A DNA stretch of 64,000 nucleotides. Source: Oceanobacillus_B kapialis (GTDB lineage: Bacteria > Bacillota > Bacilli > Bacillales > Amphibacillaceae). The notes beneath the pieces are model-generated. The model was not told the origin of the DNA. It searched no databases and worked only from the letters and a program-made list of their open reading frames with translations. Shown piece after piece: positions 6,751-16,483 of the stretch. The DNA lies in NCBI RefSeq assembly GCF_042685265.1, contig NZ_JBHUMX010000013.1, one strand, 5' to 3'. The position numbers and the translations under genes were made by a program. Positions within the stretch are counted from its first letter, which is position 1; every line of letters starts with the position of its first letter.

Positions 6751-8964
6751 ATGAGGAAAAACAGTTCAACACATTTTATGGCAGGAATTCTGATTATTCT
6801 TTTTGTCGGTGCTTTTCTACTTTTAACAGGTAGATTTCTTTACATTCAAGCTACAGGTGAAGTGAATGATGTATCTTTGGAGGAATGGGCGGAACAGAAA
6901 AGGACCTCTTCTTATACGATGTCAGCGGAGAGAGGGAAGATCTTTGATAGCAATGGAATGACATTAGCTTATGATAGACCAACTTTTCGAATGTACGCTA
7001 TTCTTGACGAAGCCTATACGGGTGAGTCTGAAGAGCCGAAGCATGTAGAGGATCCGGAAAAGACTGCGAAGACGCTTGCTCCATTATTAGATGTAGATGA
7101 AAAGGAAATCCTGGAGCGTTTGGAAAATGGAATAGAAAAAGACTTGTTCCAAGTAGAATTTGGAAATGCAGGTAAAGAGTTATCCCAACAGAAGAAGGAT
7201 GAAATTGCTGCCAAAGATCTTCCGGGAATTAAGTTTGAAGAAGAGGCTTTGCGGTATTATCCGAATGGAATGTTCGCTTCCCAGGTTATCGGTTTTGCTA
7301 GGGAAACAGAAGTAGAAGATGAAGATGGCAATACAGTGCGTGAAATTAAAGGGATAGCTGGAATTGAGAATGTGAGGAATGACATACTTAAAGGCATCGA
7401 TGGTCATGTTACATATCAGCGTGACAAATATAACAAGAAGCTACTTGACCCAAATGAAGTAGTTACGAAACCTCAGGACGGGGACGATATCTACTTAACA
7501 TTAGACCAAAAGATTCAAACGTTATTAGAGGATGCAATGACACAGGTAGATGCAGAGTACAACCCAGAAAGAATGAGTGCTGTTGTTATGAACCCTAAAA
7601 CGGGAGAAATTGTGGCAATGAGTAATCGACCAAGTTATAACCCTAACGATCCGAGTGATGTGGAGAATTGGTATAACGATGTCGTTTCTACACCTTTTGA
7701 ACCTGGTTCCACTGTGAAAATGTTTACATGGGCAGCAGCAATTGAAGAAAGTGTCTATAATGGGGAGGAAGGCTTCGAATCTGGCAGCTACCGACCTAAT
7801 AAACAAATGAGAGCTATACATGACCATAACGGTGGAGATGGTTGGGGGACAATTTCATATGACGAAGGTTTCCAACGTTCCTCTAATGTTGCAGCAGCAA
7901 AATTAGCTTGGGAAAAGGTAGGAACAGAAAAGTTTCTTGACTATTTAAAGGCTTTTCAATTAGATCAAAAGACAGGCATAGATTTACCTGGAGAAGTAAA
8001 AGGGGAGATCCTTTACAACTGGCCTTCCGAGAAAATTACGACAGCATTTGGGCAGGGGAGCACCATGACGCCAATTCAGCAAATGAAAGCAGCAACTGCA
8101 ATTGCGAATAACGGTCAAATGGTACAACCTTATATCATTAAAAAAATTGTTGACCCTGATACCGGAAAAACCGTTGAGGAAAAAGAGAGAAATGTAGTCG
8201 GAAATCCTATTTCTGAGGAAACGTCAGACCATGTATTAACGTTGTTGGAATCAGTAGTAAATGGAGAAAATGGTACAGGCAAGATGTACAAACTTGACGA
8301 TTATACAGTTGGCGGAAAAACCGGTACAGCACAGATACCAAATGATGAAGGAAAAGGGTATATGACAGGAAAAGAAAACCATGTCTTTTCATTTCTTGGT
8401 ATGGCACCAATCGATGATCCGCAATTAATGATGTATGTTACTGTCAAACAACCTGAGTTAGAACCAACCGAATCTGGGTCAGCACCGGTTTCCTTTATTT
8501 TTAAAAATGTTATGGAAAATGGATTACATTATTTAAACATTAACCCTGACAAAGAAAATACGAAGGAAACAAAGTCTATAGAGGTTCCGGAACTTGTTGG
8601 CGGAGATGTCAGCAAGGTGAAAAAAACTTTAGAAAAACAAGGACTACGCGTAACAACAGTTGGGAAAGGAAAAGTTGTGGCAGCTAACGTTGAAGCAGGG
8701 GATAATATTCTGGCAAATGACCATGTTATCCTGGTGACAGAAAAGCCAACAATGCCAAGCATCATTGGCTGGTCATTACGAGACGTTCTTCAACTGGCAG
8801 ATATATTACAATTAAAAACGGACACTTCTGGTACTGGGTTTGTTGTAAAACAAACCATTAAAAAAGGTACTTCTTTAAAACAAGGAGATAGCTTAGGGGT
8901 GGAATTACTTCCACCCAATGAGAAACAAAAGAAAGAGAATTCAAACGAAGAAGAGAATTCATAA
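6751..8964 (+). CDS. pbpB: Penicillin-binding protein 2B (septal transpeptidase)
   Basis: The 737-residue class B PBP has an N-terminal membrane anchor (about 10-30), a dimerisation region, and a transpeptidase domain with active-site STVK (Ser320), SSN (377-379) and KTGT (from Lys523). Two PASTA modules follow, starting near IEVPELVGG and TMPSIIGWS. It crosslinks septal peptidoglycan during division and works with FtsL and DivIB. The order ftsL-pbpB-spoVD distinguishes it from the sporulation paralog next door. The ATG has GGGGAGAAAG at 6739-6748. Confidence 0.95.
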   Translation: MRKNSSTHFMAGILIILFVGAFLLLTGRFLYIQATGEVNDVSLEEWAEQKRTSSYTMSAERGKIFDSNGMTLAYDRPTFRMYAILDEAYTGESEEPKHVEDPEKTAKTLAPLLDVDEKEILERLENGIEKDLFQVEFGNAGKELSQQKKDEIAAKDLPGIKFEEEALRYYPNGMFASQVIGFARETEVEDEDGNTVREIKGIAGIENVRNDILKGIDGHVTYQRDKYNKKLLDPNEVVTKPQDGDDIYLTLDQKIQTLLEDAMTQVDAEYNPERMSAVVMNPKTGEIVAMSNRPSYNPNDPSDVENWYNDVVSTPFEPGSTVKMFTWAAAIEESVYNGEEGFESGSYRPNKQMRAIHDHNGGDGWGTISYDEGFQRSSNVAAAKLAWEKVGTEKFLDYLKAFQLDQKTGIDLPGEVKGEILYNWPSEKITTAFGQGSTMTPIQQMKAATAIANNGQMVQPYIIKKIVDPDTGKTVEEKERNVVGNPISEETSDHVLTLLESVVNGENGTGKMYKLDDYTVGGKTGTAQIPNDEGKGYMTGKENHVFSFLGMAPIDDPQLMMYVTVKQPELEPTESGSAPVSFIFKNVMENGLHYLNINPDKENTKETKSIEVPELVGGDVSKVKKTLEKQGLRVTTVGKGKVVAANVEAGDNILANDHVILVTEKPTMPSIIGWSLRDVLQLADILQLKTDTSGTGFVVKQTIKKGTSLKQGDSLGVELLPPNEKQKKENSNEEENS

Positions 8965-9053
8965 CGTTACCTCTGACTAAATAAACAGCGTTCTATTCTT
9001 TTTTGAACGGTCATATAGTGGATACAAGCCTACCTATGAAAAGGGGATGGAAA

Positions 9054-10985
9054 ATGAAACGAGTATCTACTGTGACTGTAAAAAAAAGAATCGTTGCTGT
9101 TTTTCTTTTTGGTCTGCTTATTTTTGGGATCATTGATTTCAGGCTGGGCTATGTCCAATTCGTTATCGGAGACAAGTTAGTAGGACAAGCTAATGACCTA
9201 TGGACCAGAGATATTGTATTTGAACCAGAAAGAGGACAAATCCTTGACGCGGATGGTGAGGTGTTAGCGGATAATGTTACAGCCCCTTCCATTGTAGCCG
9301 TTCCTAGACAAATTACGGAGCCTGAGGAGACCGCAGAAAAATTAGCGGGGATATTAGATGTACCTGTAGATAAGGTATTAACAGACATAACAAAGAATAC
9401 TTCAAGTGTAAATATTCGTCCTGAGGGGATCAAGATAGACGAAAAACAAGAACTTGCGATACGTACATTGAATATGGATGGAATTTACTTAGCGAAAGAT
9501 TCTAAAAGGCATTACCCAAATGGGGAAGATCTTTCACATGTTTTAGGCTTTGCAGGGATAGATAATCAAGGTTTAATGGGCCTGGAATTGTTTTATGATG
9601 ATAAGCTTAAAGGTGAGGAAGGGAGTTTATCCTTTTATTCTGATGCAAAAGGCAGACGACTGGATAGTCTAGCAGACGTTTACACACCCCCAGAAGATGG
9701 GTTAAACCTTAAAACAACAATAAACTCGAAAGTACAAACCATCATTGAAAGAGAGTTGGACCTTGCTGTATCAAAATATAACCCTGATGGAGCTGTTGCC
9801 ATTGCGGTGAACCCTAAAACAGGAGGGGTTCTTGGGATGAGTTCTCGGCCAAATTTCCACCCGGAAAATTACCAGGAAGTGGACGCCAATATTTTCGACC
9901 GTAACCTGCCTATTTGGAGTACCTATGAGCCTGGATCTACCTTTAAAATCATTACGTTGGCGGCAGCACTTGAAGAAGCTGTCGTCGACCTAGAGAAGGA
10001 CGAATATTATGATGACGGTTCTATAAATGTTGACGGAAGTGAACTACATTGCTGGAAAAGTGGAGGGCATGGACAGCAAACCTATCTTGAAGTTGTACAA
10101 AACTCTTGTAACCCGGGCTTTGTGACTTTAGGTCAGAAGCTTGGAAAAGAAAAGCTATTTTCTTACATTGATAAGTTTGGATTTGGGCAGAAGACAGGGA
10201 TTGATCTGCAAGGTGAGGGGAACGGAATTCTGTTTAATGAAGAGAGAGTTGGCCCCGTAGAGTTAGCTACTACAGCTTTCGGTCAAGGGGTATCCGTGAC
10301 ACCAATTCAGCAGGTTATGGCGGTTGCCGCAACGGTAAATGGGGGTTATTTATATGAGCCATACCTTGCTGACTCATGGGTTGACCCAAAGACAAACAAG
10401 GTTATCGAGAAGCATGAACCAAATGTAAAGCGGAAAGTGATTTCAGAGGATACTTCTGCACAAGTACGTCATGCGCTTGAAAGTGTTGTAGCAAGTGGGA
10501 CTGGAAGACCTGCCTATGTTGATGGGTACCGTGTAGGTGGGAAAACGGGGACCGCTCAAAAGGTCGGACCTGGTGGAAGGTATATGGAGAATAACTATGT
10601 CGTTTCTTTCATTGGCTTCGCTCCGGCTGATGACCCGGAGATTGTCGTATATGTGGCTGTGGACAATCCAAAAAACACCGTCCAATTTGGTGGTGTAGTA
10701 GCAGCCCCTATTGTTGGCCGAGTCATTGGGGATAGTCTCCAGGCTATGGGGGTCGAGCGCCGAAGTGGGGGGATGGATAAGGAATATCAATGGCCTGAGG
10801 AACCAAAAGTAGAAGTGCCGAATTTAATTGGTTTATCAAAAGAAGAATTAGCTGAGTACATGACCAACCTCTCCATTGAAACAAGTGGAGAAGGAGATTA
10901 TATTATAGATCAAGCGCCAAGTCCTGGTACAAAGGTGGAACAAGGCTCGAAAATGAGGATCTATTTATCGGAAAAAGATCGTTAA
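9054..10985 (+). CDS. spoVD: Stage V sporulation protein D (spore cortex transpeptidase)
   Basis: The 643-residue class B PBP starts MKRVSTVTVKKRIVAVFLFG, with a membrane anchor at about 12-30, a transpeptidase domain with STFK at Ser295 and KTGT from Lys497, and one C-terminal PASTA module beginning VEVPNLIGLS. SpoVD is needed for cortex peptidoglycan synthesis around the forespore, together with SpoVE. ATG 9054 is preferred over an in-frame TTG at 9003 because AAAAGGGGATGG precedes it and the N-terminus then matches the family. CATATAGT at 9012-9019 is one base off a sigma-E -10, which would suit its timing. Confidence 0.94.
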   Translation: MKRVSTVTVKKRIVAVFLFGLLIFGIIDFRLGYVQFVIGDKLVGQANDLWTRDIVFEPERGQILDADGEVLADNVTAPSIVAVPRQITEPEETAEKLAGILDVPVDKVLTDITKNTSSVNIRPEGIKIDEKQELAIRTLNMDGIYLAKDSKRHYPNGEDLSHVLGFAGIDNQGLMGLELFYDDKLKGEEGSLSFYSDAKGRRLDSLADVYTPPEDGLNLKTTINSKVQTIIERELDLAVSKYNPDGAVAIAVNPKTGGVLGMSSRPNFHPENYQEVDANIFDRNLPIWSTYEPGSTFKIITLAAALEEAVVDLEKDEYYDDGSINVDGSELHCWKSGGHGQQTYLEVVQNSCNPGFVTLGQKLGKEKLFSYIDKFGFGQKTGIDLQGEGNGILFNEERVGPVELATTAFGQGVSVTPIQQVMAVAATVNGGYLYEPYLADSWVDPKTNKVIEKHEPNVKRKVISEDTSAQVRHALESVVASGTGRPAYVDGYRVGGKTGTAQKVGPGGRYMENNYVVSFIGFAPADDPEIVVYVAVDNPKNTVQFGGVVAAPIVGRVIGDSLQAMGVERRSGGMDKEYQWPEEPKVEVPNLIGLSKEELAEYMTNLSIETSGEGDYIIDQAPSPGTKVEQGSKMRIYLSEKDR

Positions 10986-11111
10986 ATGGGAAAAACTTTG
11001 CTATAATGGTTACGGAACAAAATGGCTGTAATGTATCAAAGTAACCTACTTTAAACTGGTGAAGAAATGCTGACCATGTTAAAATAAGTATTTTGCTGTA
11101 TAAATTAGAAT

Positions 11112-11141
11112 ATTTAAGAGGGTGGTGACACCCTCTTAAAT
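11112..11141 (+). terminator. Perfect 13-bp hairpin between spoVD and murE
   Basis: ATTTAAGAGGGTG pairs fully with CACCCTCTTAAAT around a GTGA tetraloop. The following TTAAATG is only weakly T-rich, so it may be a terminator separating the sporulation gene from murE, or an RNA-stabilising or processing hairpin at the head of the murE message. Confidence 0.6.
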
Positions 11142-11196
11142 TTAAATGCTACTGAGAATACATATGTAGGATATTAATAATGATAGGATGTTAGTT

Positions 11197-12672
11197 ATGA
11201 GATTAGATGAATTATTAGAAGAGATACCTTTTTATAACGTAGATGTTTCCATTAAAGACATTGAGATAGCTTCCGTGGATATGGATTCGCGAAAAGTCAT
11301 TCCAAATAGTCTTTTTGTTTGTATTTCTGGCTACACCCAAGATGGTCATGACTATGTGGAGCAGGCTGTTGCCAATGGGGCTAGTGCTATCGTTGCTGAA
11401 AGACCAATCAAGGCAAATGTACCCGTAGTTGTTGTAAGTGATACTGCCAGAGTATTAGCAATGTTAGCAGATCGTTTTTATGGCTATCCAACAAAGGCAC
11501 TTCCGTTGATAGGTGTAACTGGAACGAATGGCAAGACCACAGTGACTTATTTACTGGAAACAATTTTCAATAAGGATCAAAAGAAAACAGGAGTTATTGG
11601 AACCATTCAAATGAAAATCGGGGATGATACGTTCCCTGTTAACAACACCACGCCAGATTCGCTAAATTTACAGAGATCCTTCCGCCATATGTTGGAACAT
11701 GACGTGGAACAAGCTATTATGGAAGTTTCCTCCCATGCGCTTGATATGGGCCGTGTTTATGGATGTGATTTCGATGTCGCTATCTTTACCAATCTCTCAC
11801 AGGATCACTTGGATTATCATAAAGATATAGATGATTATTTACGTGCAAAAAGTCTTTTGTTTTCTCAATTAGGGAATACTTATGCAAAGCATCAACCTAA
11901 ATTTGCTGTGTTAAACGAAGACGATCCAGCCAGCACTGTTTTAAAACGCAGTACCGCACAACCTGTACTCACGTATTCTTGTAAAAAGGATGCTGATGTT
12001 ATGGCAACAGACATTAAATTAGATGCAGGAGGGACGACGTTTACACTCGTCACACCTATAGGTTCTATTTCCATTAATTCCAAATTAATAGGTATGTTTA
12101 ATGTTTACAATATGCTTGCAGCAAGCACTGCTGCTATTGCAAAACAAGTGCCGTTAGCTACCATTAAAGAAGCACTTGATAGTATAACAGGGGTTAATGG
12201 CAGGTTTGAACCTGTGGATGAAAAACAAAACTATGCAGTGATCGTTGATTATGCACACACACCAGACTCTTTAGAGAATGTGTTACAAACAATTAAGGAA
12301 TTTGCTGAAAGAAAAGTGTATGTGGTAGTAGGATGTGGTGGAGACCGTGATCGTACGAAACGTCCGCTTATGGCAGGTATTGCTCTTCAATACGCTGATC
12401 GTGCCATATTCACCTCTGATAATCCACGTACAGAGGACCCTGCGAAAATTCTTGATGATATGACGAAAGGCTTATCGGTGAGCAAGGATAATTATGAGAT
12501 AATAAGTGATCGAAAAGAAGCTATTCAATTTGCAGTCGAACAGGCTGAAGAGAATGATATCATCTTGATTGCTGGTAAAGGTCATGAGACGTATCAGCAA
12601 ATTGGACATGTGAAACATGACTTTGATGACCGAGAAGTGGCGCGAAATGCCATAAGGAAAAAGGGGATTTAA
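11197..12672 (+). CDS. murE: UDP-MurNAc-tripeptide synthetase (meso-diaminopimelate-adding)
   Basis: This ATP-dependent ligase adds the third amino acid to UDP-MurNAc-L-Ala-D-Glu. The P-loop GTNGKTT lies at residues 109-115. The motif DNPR in SDNPRTEDP is the signature of MurE enzymes that use meso-diaminopimelate, which implies a DAP-type wall. ATG 11197 (MRLDELLEEIP) is preferred over ATG 11188 because AGGATG at 11185-11190 can then act as SD; the choice is moderate. The stop is two bases before murF. Confidence 0.95.
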   Translation: MRLDELLEEIPFYNVDVSIKDIEIASVDMDSRKVIPNSLFVCISGYTQDGHDYVEQAVANGASAIVAERPIKANVPVVVVSDTARVLAMLADRFYGYPTKALPLIGVTGTNGKTTVTYLLETIFNKDQKKTGVIGTIQMKIGDDTFPVNNTTPDSLNLQRSFRHMLEHDVEQAIMEVSSHALDMGRVYGCDFDVAIFTNLSQDHLDYHKDIDDYLRAKSLLFSQLGNTYAKHQPKFAVLNEDDPASTVLKRSTAQPVLTYSCKKDADVMATDIKLDAGGTTFTLVTPIGSISINSKLIGMFNVYNMLAASTAAIAKQVPLATIKEALDSITGVNGRFEPVDEKQNYAVIVDYAHTPDSLENVLQTIKEFAERKVYVVVGCGGDRDRTKRPLMAGIALQYADRAIFTSDNPRTEDPAKILDDMTKGLSVSKDNYEIISDRKEAIQFAVEQAEENDIILIAGKGHETYQQIGHVKHDFDDREVARNAIRKKGI

Positions 12673-12674
12673 CC

Positions 12675-14027
12675 ATGTTGTTTACAACGAATTGGCTTGA
12701 GGAGTTTCTAACACCGATGTCAACCAACTATAGCCATGGTGATATTCAAGAAGTGAACACTGATAGTAGAAAAAAAACAGAGAAAGCTCTATTCGTTCCT
12801 TTAGTGGGCGAGAATTTTGATGGACATGACTATATAGAACAAGCAGTTGAGAACGGAGCTATCGCAACGATTTGGGACAAAAGCAAACCATTTCCAAATA
12901 ATCTTGATACATCTATTGTCGTTTATATGGTAGAGGATACACTTCAAGCATTGCAAAAAATTGCCGCGCGATACAGAGACAAAATAAATCCAACTGTTAT
13001 CGGGATAACGGGTTCAAATGGAAAAACGACCACCAAGGACTTGGTTGCGTCGATCATGAAAACATCCTTTCAAACCCATTTTACAAACGGGAATTATAAT
13101 AATCATATTGGATTACCGCTCACTATATTATCCATGAAACCAGAAACGGAAGTACTCGTTTTAGAAATGGGGATGAGTCAGGCTGGGGAAATAGATACGT
13201 TAACTCGTCTGGCTAAACCGGATTATGCCATTATCACGAATATTGGTGAATCTCATATTGAGTACCTTGGATCAAGGGAAGGTATTGCCAAAGCTAAGTT
13301 AGAAATTGAGAATGGTTTAAAACAACAAGGTTTGTTATTTCTAGATGGGGATGAACCGCTACTTTCGTCAAAACATGGAGATGCCAAAGTGGTAACTTGT
13401 GGTTTTCAGCGTAACAACGAGCACATTATTACATCAACGGGTGTTCATCACAATAAGACGGTCTTTGATTTGGACGGTTATTCCTATGCAATTCCGTTAC
13501 CAGGTAAGCACCATGCAAAGAATGCAAGCCTAGCAATACTAGTAAGTAGGCAATTAGGAATCTCCAATGAAAATATACAAAATGGATTACAAAACTTGAA
13601 GATGACAAATATGCGTTTTCAACTACTAGAAGGGAAGCAGCAAGTTTCCATTATTAATGATGCTTATAACGCATCTGCCACCTCCATGAAGGCAGCTATC
13701 GAAGTGGTGAAACAGATGGAGGGCTTCGAAAAAAAGATCCTTGTTCTAGGTGATATTTTAGAACTTGGAGATTTTACAGAGGAGCTCCATCGGTCTGTTG
13801 GAGGTGTAATTGAATCCCCAATAAACATGGTGTACACATACGGGGAGAATGCACACTGGATTACCGCTGAACTTGAGAGCAACAAGAAAGGTATATCGAC
13901 TAAGCACTTTACAACGAAGGAAGAACTTGTCGAGGCACTACAGTCCCATTTGGATAAGAATACACTTATTTTATTTAAAGCTTCAAGAGGATTAAAGTTT
14001 GAAACAATGGTAGAGGCAATCAGTTAA
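12675..14027 (+). CDS. murF: UDP-MurNAc-tripeptide:D-Ala-D-Ala ligase
   Basis: The 450-residue Mur ligase adds D-alanyl-D-alanine to the UDP-MurNAc tripeptide, completing the cytoplasmic stem peptide. The ATP-binding loop GSNGKTT is at residues 113-119, EMGMSQAGEI is the MurF-type segment after it, and NDAYNASATSMKAA is the conserved C-terminal domain motif. In B. subtilis murF is not in this cluster but with ddl elsewhere, so its place between murE and mraY here resembles the ancestral dcw order. Confidence 0.95.
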   Translation: MLFTTNWLEEFLTPMSTNYSHGDIQEVNTDSRKKTEKALFVPLVGENFDGHDYIEQAVENGAIATIWDKSKPFPNNLDTSIVVYMVEDTLQALQKIAARYRDKINPTVIGITGSNGKTTTKDLVASIMKTSFQTHFTNGNYNNHIGLPLTILSMKPETEVLVLEMGMSQAGEIDTLTRLAKPDYAIITNIGESHIEYLGSREGIAKAKLEIENGLKQQGLLFLDGDEPLLSSKHGDAKVVTCGFQRNNEHIITSTGVHHNKTVFDLDGYSYAIPLPGKHHAKNASLAILVSRQLGISNENIQNGLQNLKMTNMRFQLLEGKQQVSIINDAYNASATSMKAAIEVVKQMEGFEKKILVLGDILELGDFTEELHRSVGGVIESPINMVYTYGENAHWITAELESNKKGISTKHFTTKEELVEALQSHLDKNTLILFKASRGLKFETMVEAIS

Positions 14028-14066
14028 CCTTTACAGACGGACGGTTATCAACAAGGAGGAAAATCA

Positions 14067-15053
14067 GTGAATATTTCAGTATTATTAATCACAATTGCAA
14101 TAGCATTTTTAATTACCGTCCTTTTATCTCCAATATTTATTCCATTTTTAAGAAGATTAAAGTTTGGACAAAGCATTAGAGAAGAAGGGCCAAAATCACA
14201 TCAAAAGAAAACCGGGACCCCAACTATGGGAGGAATTATGATTGTTTTCAGCATCGTAATCACCTCTATTGTTATGGCATTTAAAGCAGGAGCTGATGGG
14301 ATTGGCTATGAACTTTGGCTTTTAATTTTCGTACTGCTTGGTTATGGATTACTTGGATTTTTGGATGATTATATAAAAGTAGCCATGAAACGAAATTTGG
14401 GGTTGACTTCCAAACAGAAAATGGCCGGGCAAATTATAATTGCACTCGTATTCTACTTTATTTTACAAAGTCAAGGTTTTGAAACTTTTGTACAGATCCC
14501 AGGAACCTCCTTCCAAGTAGAACTTGGTTGGGGATATGCTATTCTCATTATTTTCATGCTTGTTGGTGCTTCCAATGCAGTAAACCTTACTGATGGGTTG
14601 GATGGATTGTTGGCGGGGACTGCTACAATTGCTTTTGGTGCATTTGGAATCCTTGCATGGTATGGTTTTCCACAAAATGAAATTGCAGTCTTTTCTCTAG
14701 CTGTAGTAGGGGCATTACTTGGATTTCTCGTGTTTAATGCACATCCAGCAAAAGTTTTTATGGGTGATACAGGTTCCCTAGCCCTTGGAGGAGCTATTGC
14801 GGCTATTGCCATACTTACAAAACTCGAAATTATTCTTGTTATTATTGGCGGAGTTTTTGTCATTGAAACGTTATCGGTTATTATCCAGGTCATCTCATTT
14901 AAGACAACTGGAAAAAGAGTGTTTAAAATGAGTCCGCTCCATCACCATTATGAATTACTGGGATGGTCAGAATGGCGAGTGGTAACTACTTTCTGGCTGA
15001 TCGGGCTTGTATTTGCCGCACTTGGTATTTATATAGAGGTGGGATTAAATTGA
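14067..15053 (+). CDS. mraY: Phospho-MurNAc-pentapeptide transferase (lipid I synthase)
   Basis: The 328-residue protein has about ten membrane segments and the MraY landmarks GFLDDYIKV, NLTDGLDGL and the late HHHYELLGWSE. It moves phospho-MurNAc-pentapeptide onto undecaprenyl phosphate at the inner membrane face, making lipid I. The start is a GTG with an excellent AAGGAGGA at 14053-14060. Its stop overlaps the murD start. Confidence 0.96.
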   Translation: MNISVLLITIAIAFLITVLLSPIFIPFLRRLKFGQSIREEGPKSHQKKTGTPTMGGIMIVFSIVITSIVMAFKAGADGIGYELWLLIFVLLGYGLLGFLDDYIKVAMKRNLGLTSKQKMAGQIIIALVFYFILQSQGFETFVQIPGTSFQVELGWGYAILIIFMLVGASNAVNLTDGLDGLLAGTATIAFGAFGILAWYGFPQNEIAVFSLAVVGALLGFLVFNAHPAKVFMGDTGSLALGGAIAAIAILTKLEIILVIIGGVFVIETLSVIIQVISFKTTGKRVFKMSPLHHHYELLGWSEWRVVTTFWLIGLVFAALGIYIEVGLN

Positions 15054-16399
15054 AGCAGTTAACCGATTTTCCTTATTCTAATATACTTGTCTTAGGTCTA
15101 GCGAAGAGCGGAACTGCGGCAGCCGATATATTACTTGACAATGAGCGAAATGTCCGAATTAATGATATGCATGCAAATGAAAGTGATGAAATAGTTGCAG
15201 AATTAAAATCCAAAGGTGCAGAAGTTATTCTTGGAACACATCCCTTGCATGTGTTGGATGGAATGGATATTGTGGTTAAAAATCCGGGTATACCTTATGA
15301 AAATGCGATTGTTGCAGAAGCCATGGCAAGGGAGATTCCAATTATTACGGAAGTAGAACTTGCTGGACAATTGGCTGATGGAGAAATGGTCGCTATTACA
15401 GGGTCCAATGGGAAAACAACGACCACTACGTTAACGTCTGAAATGTTAGCCAAAAGCAATTTGCCTGTTAAAGTGGCAGGCAATATAGGGATGGTAGCTA
15501 CGGAAGTTGCACAAACAGTTGCCAAGGATGAATCCTTGGTGTTAGAGCTATCTTCTTTTCAACTGTTAGGAATTCAAAAGTTTAAGCCAAGGATCGCAGT
15601 GCTACTGAATATTTTTGAAGCTCATTTGGATTACCATAAGACAATCGAGAATTATATGGAAGCCAAGTTCAATATTTTCCGCAACCAAACAGATGAGGAT
15701 TATCTTGTGTACAATGCCGATGATGCGATGATCGTTAAAGCTGTAGAGAATGCTGCGTCTCAAAAGGTTCCTTTTTCTGTTACAAAGCGTTTAGATGATG
15801 GAGCATGGCTAGATGAGGCATTTTTGTATTTTCGAGATGAAAAGGTAATGCCATTAAGTGATATCGTGCTTGTAGGTGAGCATAATCTGGAGAATATTTT
15901 AGCAGCTATAGCAGCTGCGAAGCTTCGTGGGGCGACTAATGATGGTATCTACGAAGTACTCACTACCTTTGCAGGCGTCAAGCATCGTTTAGAATTTGTC
16001 GGTAATATTCATCAGAGGCTTTTTTATAATGATTCAAAGGCGACAAATATGCTTGCGACCCAAAAGGCGTTAGCTGCCTTTAAACAGCCAGTTATTCTAT
16101 TGGCTGGAGGGCTTGACAGAGGGAATGATTTTGACTCACTTCTTCCTTATTTACAATACGTGAAATCAATGGTTGTTTTTGGGCAGACTGCGGAGAAGCT
16201 AAAAGAAGTTGGAATGAAGGCAGGAGTCAAGTCAGTAATTTCTGCTATTAATGTGGAAGACGCAGTGGAAAAAGCATACAAGACATCTATGGAAAAAGAT
16301 GTAATTTTGTTATCTCCAGCGTGTGCTAGCTGGGATCAATATAAAACCTTTGAAGAAAGAGGTGACATGTTTATACAAGCCGTGCATAGACTTAAGTAG
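15050..16399 (+). CDS. murD: UDP-MurNAc-L-alanine:D-glutamate ligase
   Basis: The 449-residue enzyme has an N-terminal Rossmann-like segment (ILVLGLAKSGTAAA), the P-loop GSNGKTTTT from residue 118, and NDSKATN in the C-terminal domain. It adds D-glutamate to UDP-MurNAc-L-alanine. The start is taken as TTG 15050, overlapping the mraY TGA by two bases, with AGAGGTGGG at 15035-15043 as SD. A longer frame back to 14963 lies wholly inside mraY and is not supported. Confidence 0.94.
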   Translation: MKQLTDFPYSNILVLGLAKSGTAAADILLDNERNVRINDMHANESDEIVAELKSKGAEVILGTHPLHVLDGMDIVVKNPGIPYENAIVAEAMAREIPIITEVELAGQLADGEMVAITGSNGKTTTTTLTSEMLAKSNLPVKVAGNIGMVATEVAQTVAKDESLVLELSSFQLLGIQKFKPRIAVLLNIFEAHLDYHKTIENYMEAKFNIFRNQTDEDYLVYNADDAMIVKAVENAASQKVPFSVTKRLDDGAWLDEAFLYFRDEKVMPLSDIVLVGEHNLENILAAIAAAKLRGATNDGIYEVLTTFAGVKHRLEFVGNIHQRLFYNDSKATNMLATQKALAAFKQPVILLAGGLDRGNDFDSLLPYLQYVKSMVVFGQTAEKLKEVGMKAGVKSVISAINVEDAVEKAYKTSMEKDVILLSPACASWDQYKTFEERGDMFIQAVHRLK

Positions 16400-16404
16400 G
16401 GGGC

Positions 16405-16430
16405 TTGTCTTAAACTGTCCATGTTATAAT
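16405..16430 (+). promoter_or_regulatory. Putative extended -10 promoter for spoVE
   Basis: TGTTATAAT at 16422-16430 has a perfect TATAAT and an extended -10 TG. A TTGTCT at 16405-16410 is present but only 14 bases away, too close for a standard -35. Transcription would begin near 16437, just before the hairpin at 16445. Confidence 0.55.
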
Positions 16431-16444
16431 ACGTATTAGTAAAG

Positions 16445-16483
16445 AACACCCCCGTCTTATTTAAGAAGAAGGGGTGTTTTTTG
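16445..16483 (+). terminator. Hairpin overlapping the spoVE ribosome binding site
   Basis: AACACCCC at 16445-16452 pairs with GGGGTGTT at 16471-16478, and an inner CTT/AAG can extend it; TTTT follows. It has terminator form, but its 3' arm AGGGGTG is also the only SD for spoVE (start TTG 16481 or 16484). It could end readthrough from murD, or act as an attenuator or translation gate at the start of the spoVE message. Confidence 0.65.

Noticed and set aside
14471..14893. 140-codon open frame on the minus strand within mraY
   Set aside because: Opposite a well-conserved membrane protein gene; composition mirrors mraY and no start signal is seen.
14963..15049. N-terminal extension of murD into mraY
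   Set aside because: MurD proteins begin near the KQLTDFPYS segment; the TTG at 15050 has a good SD and normal overlap.
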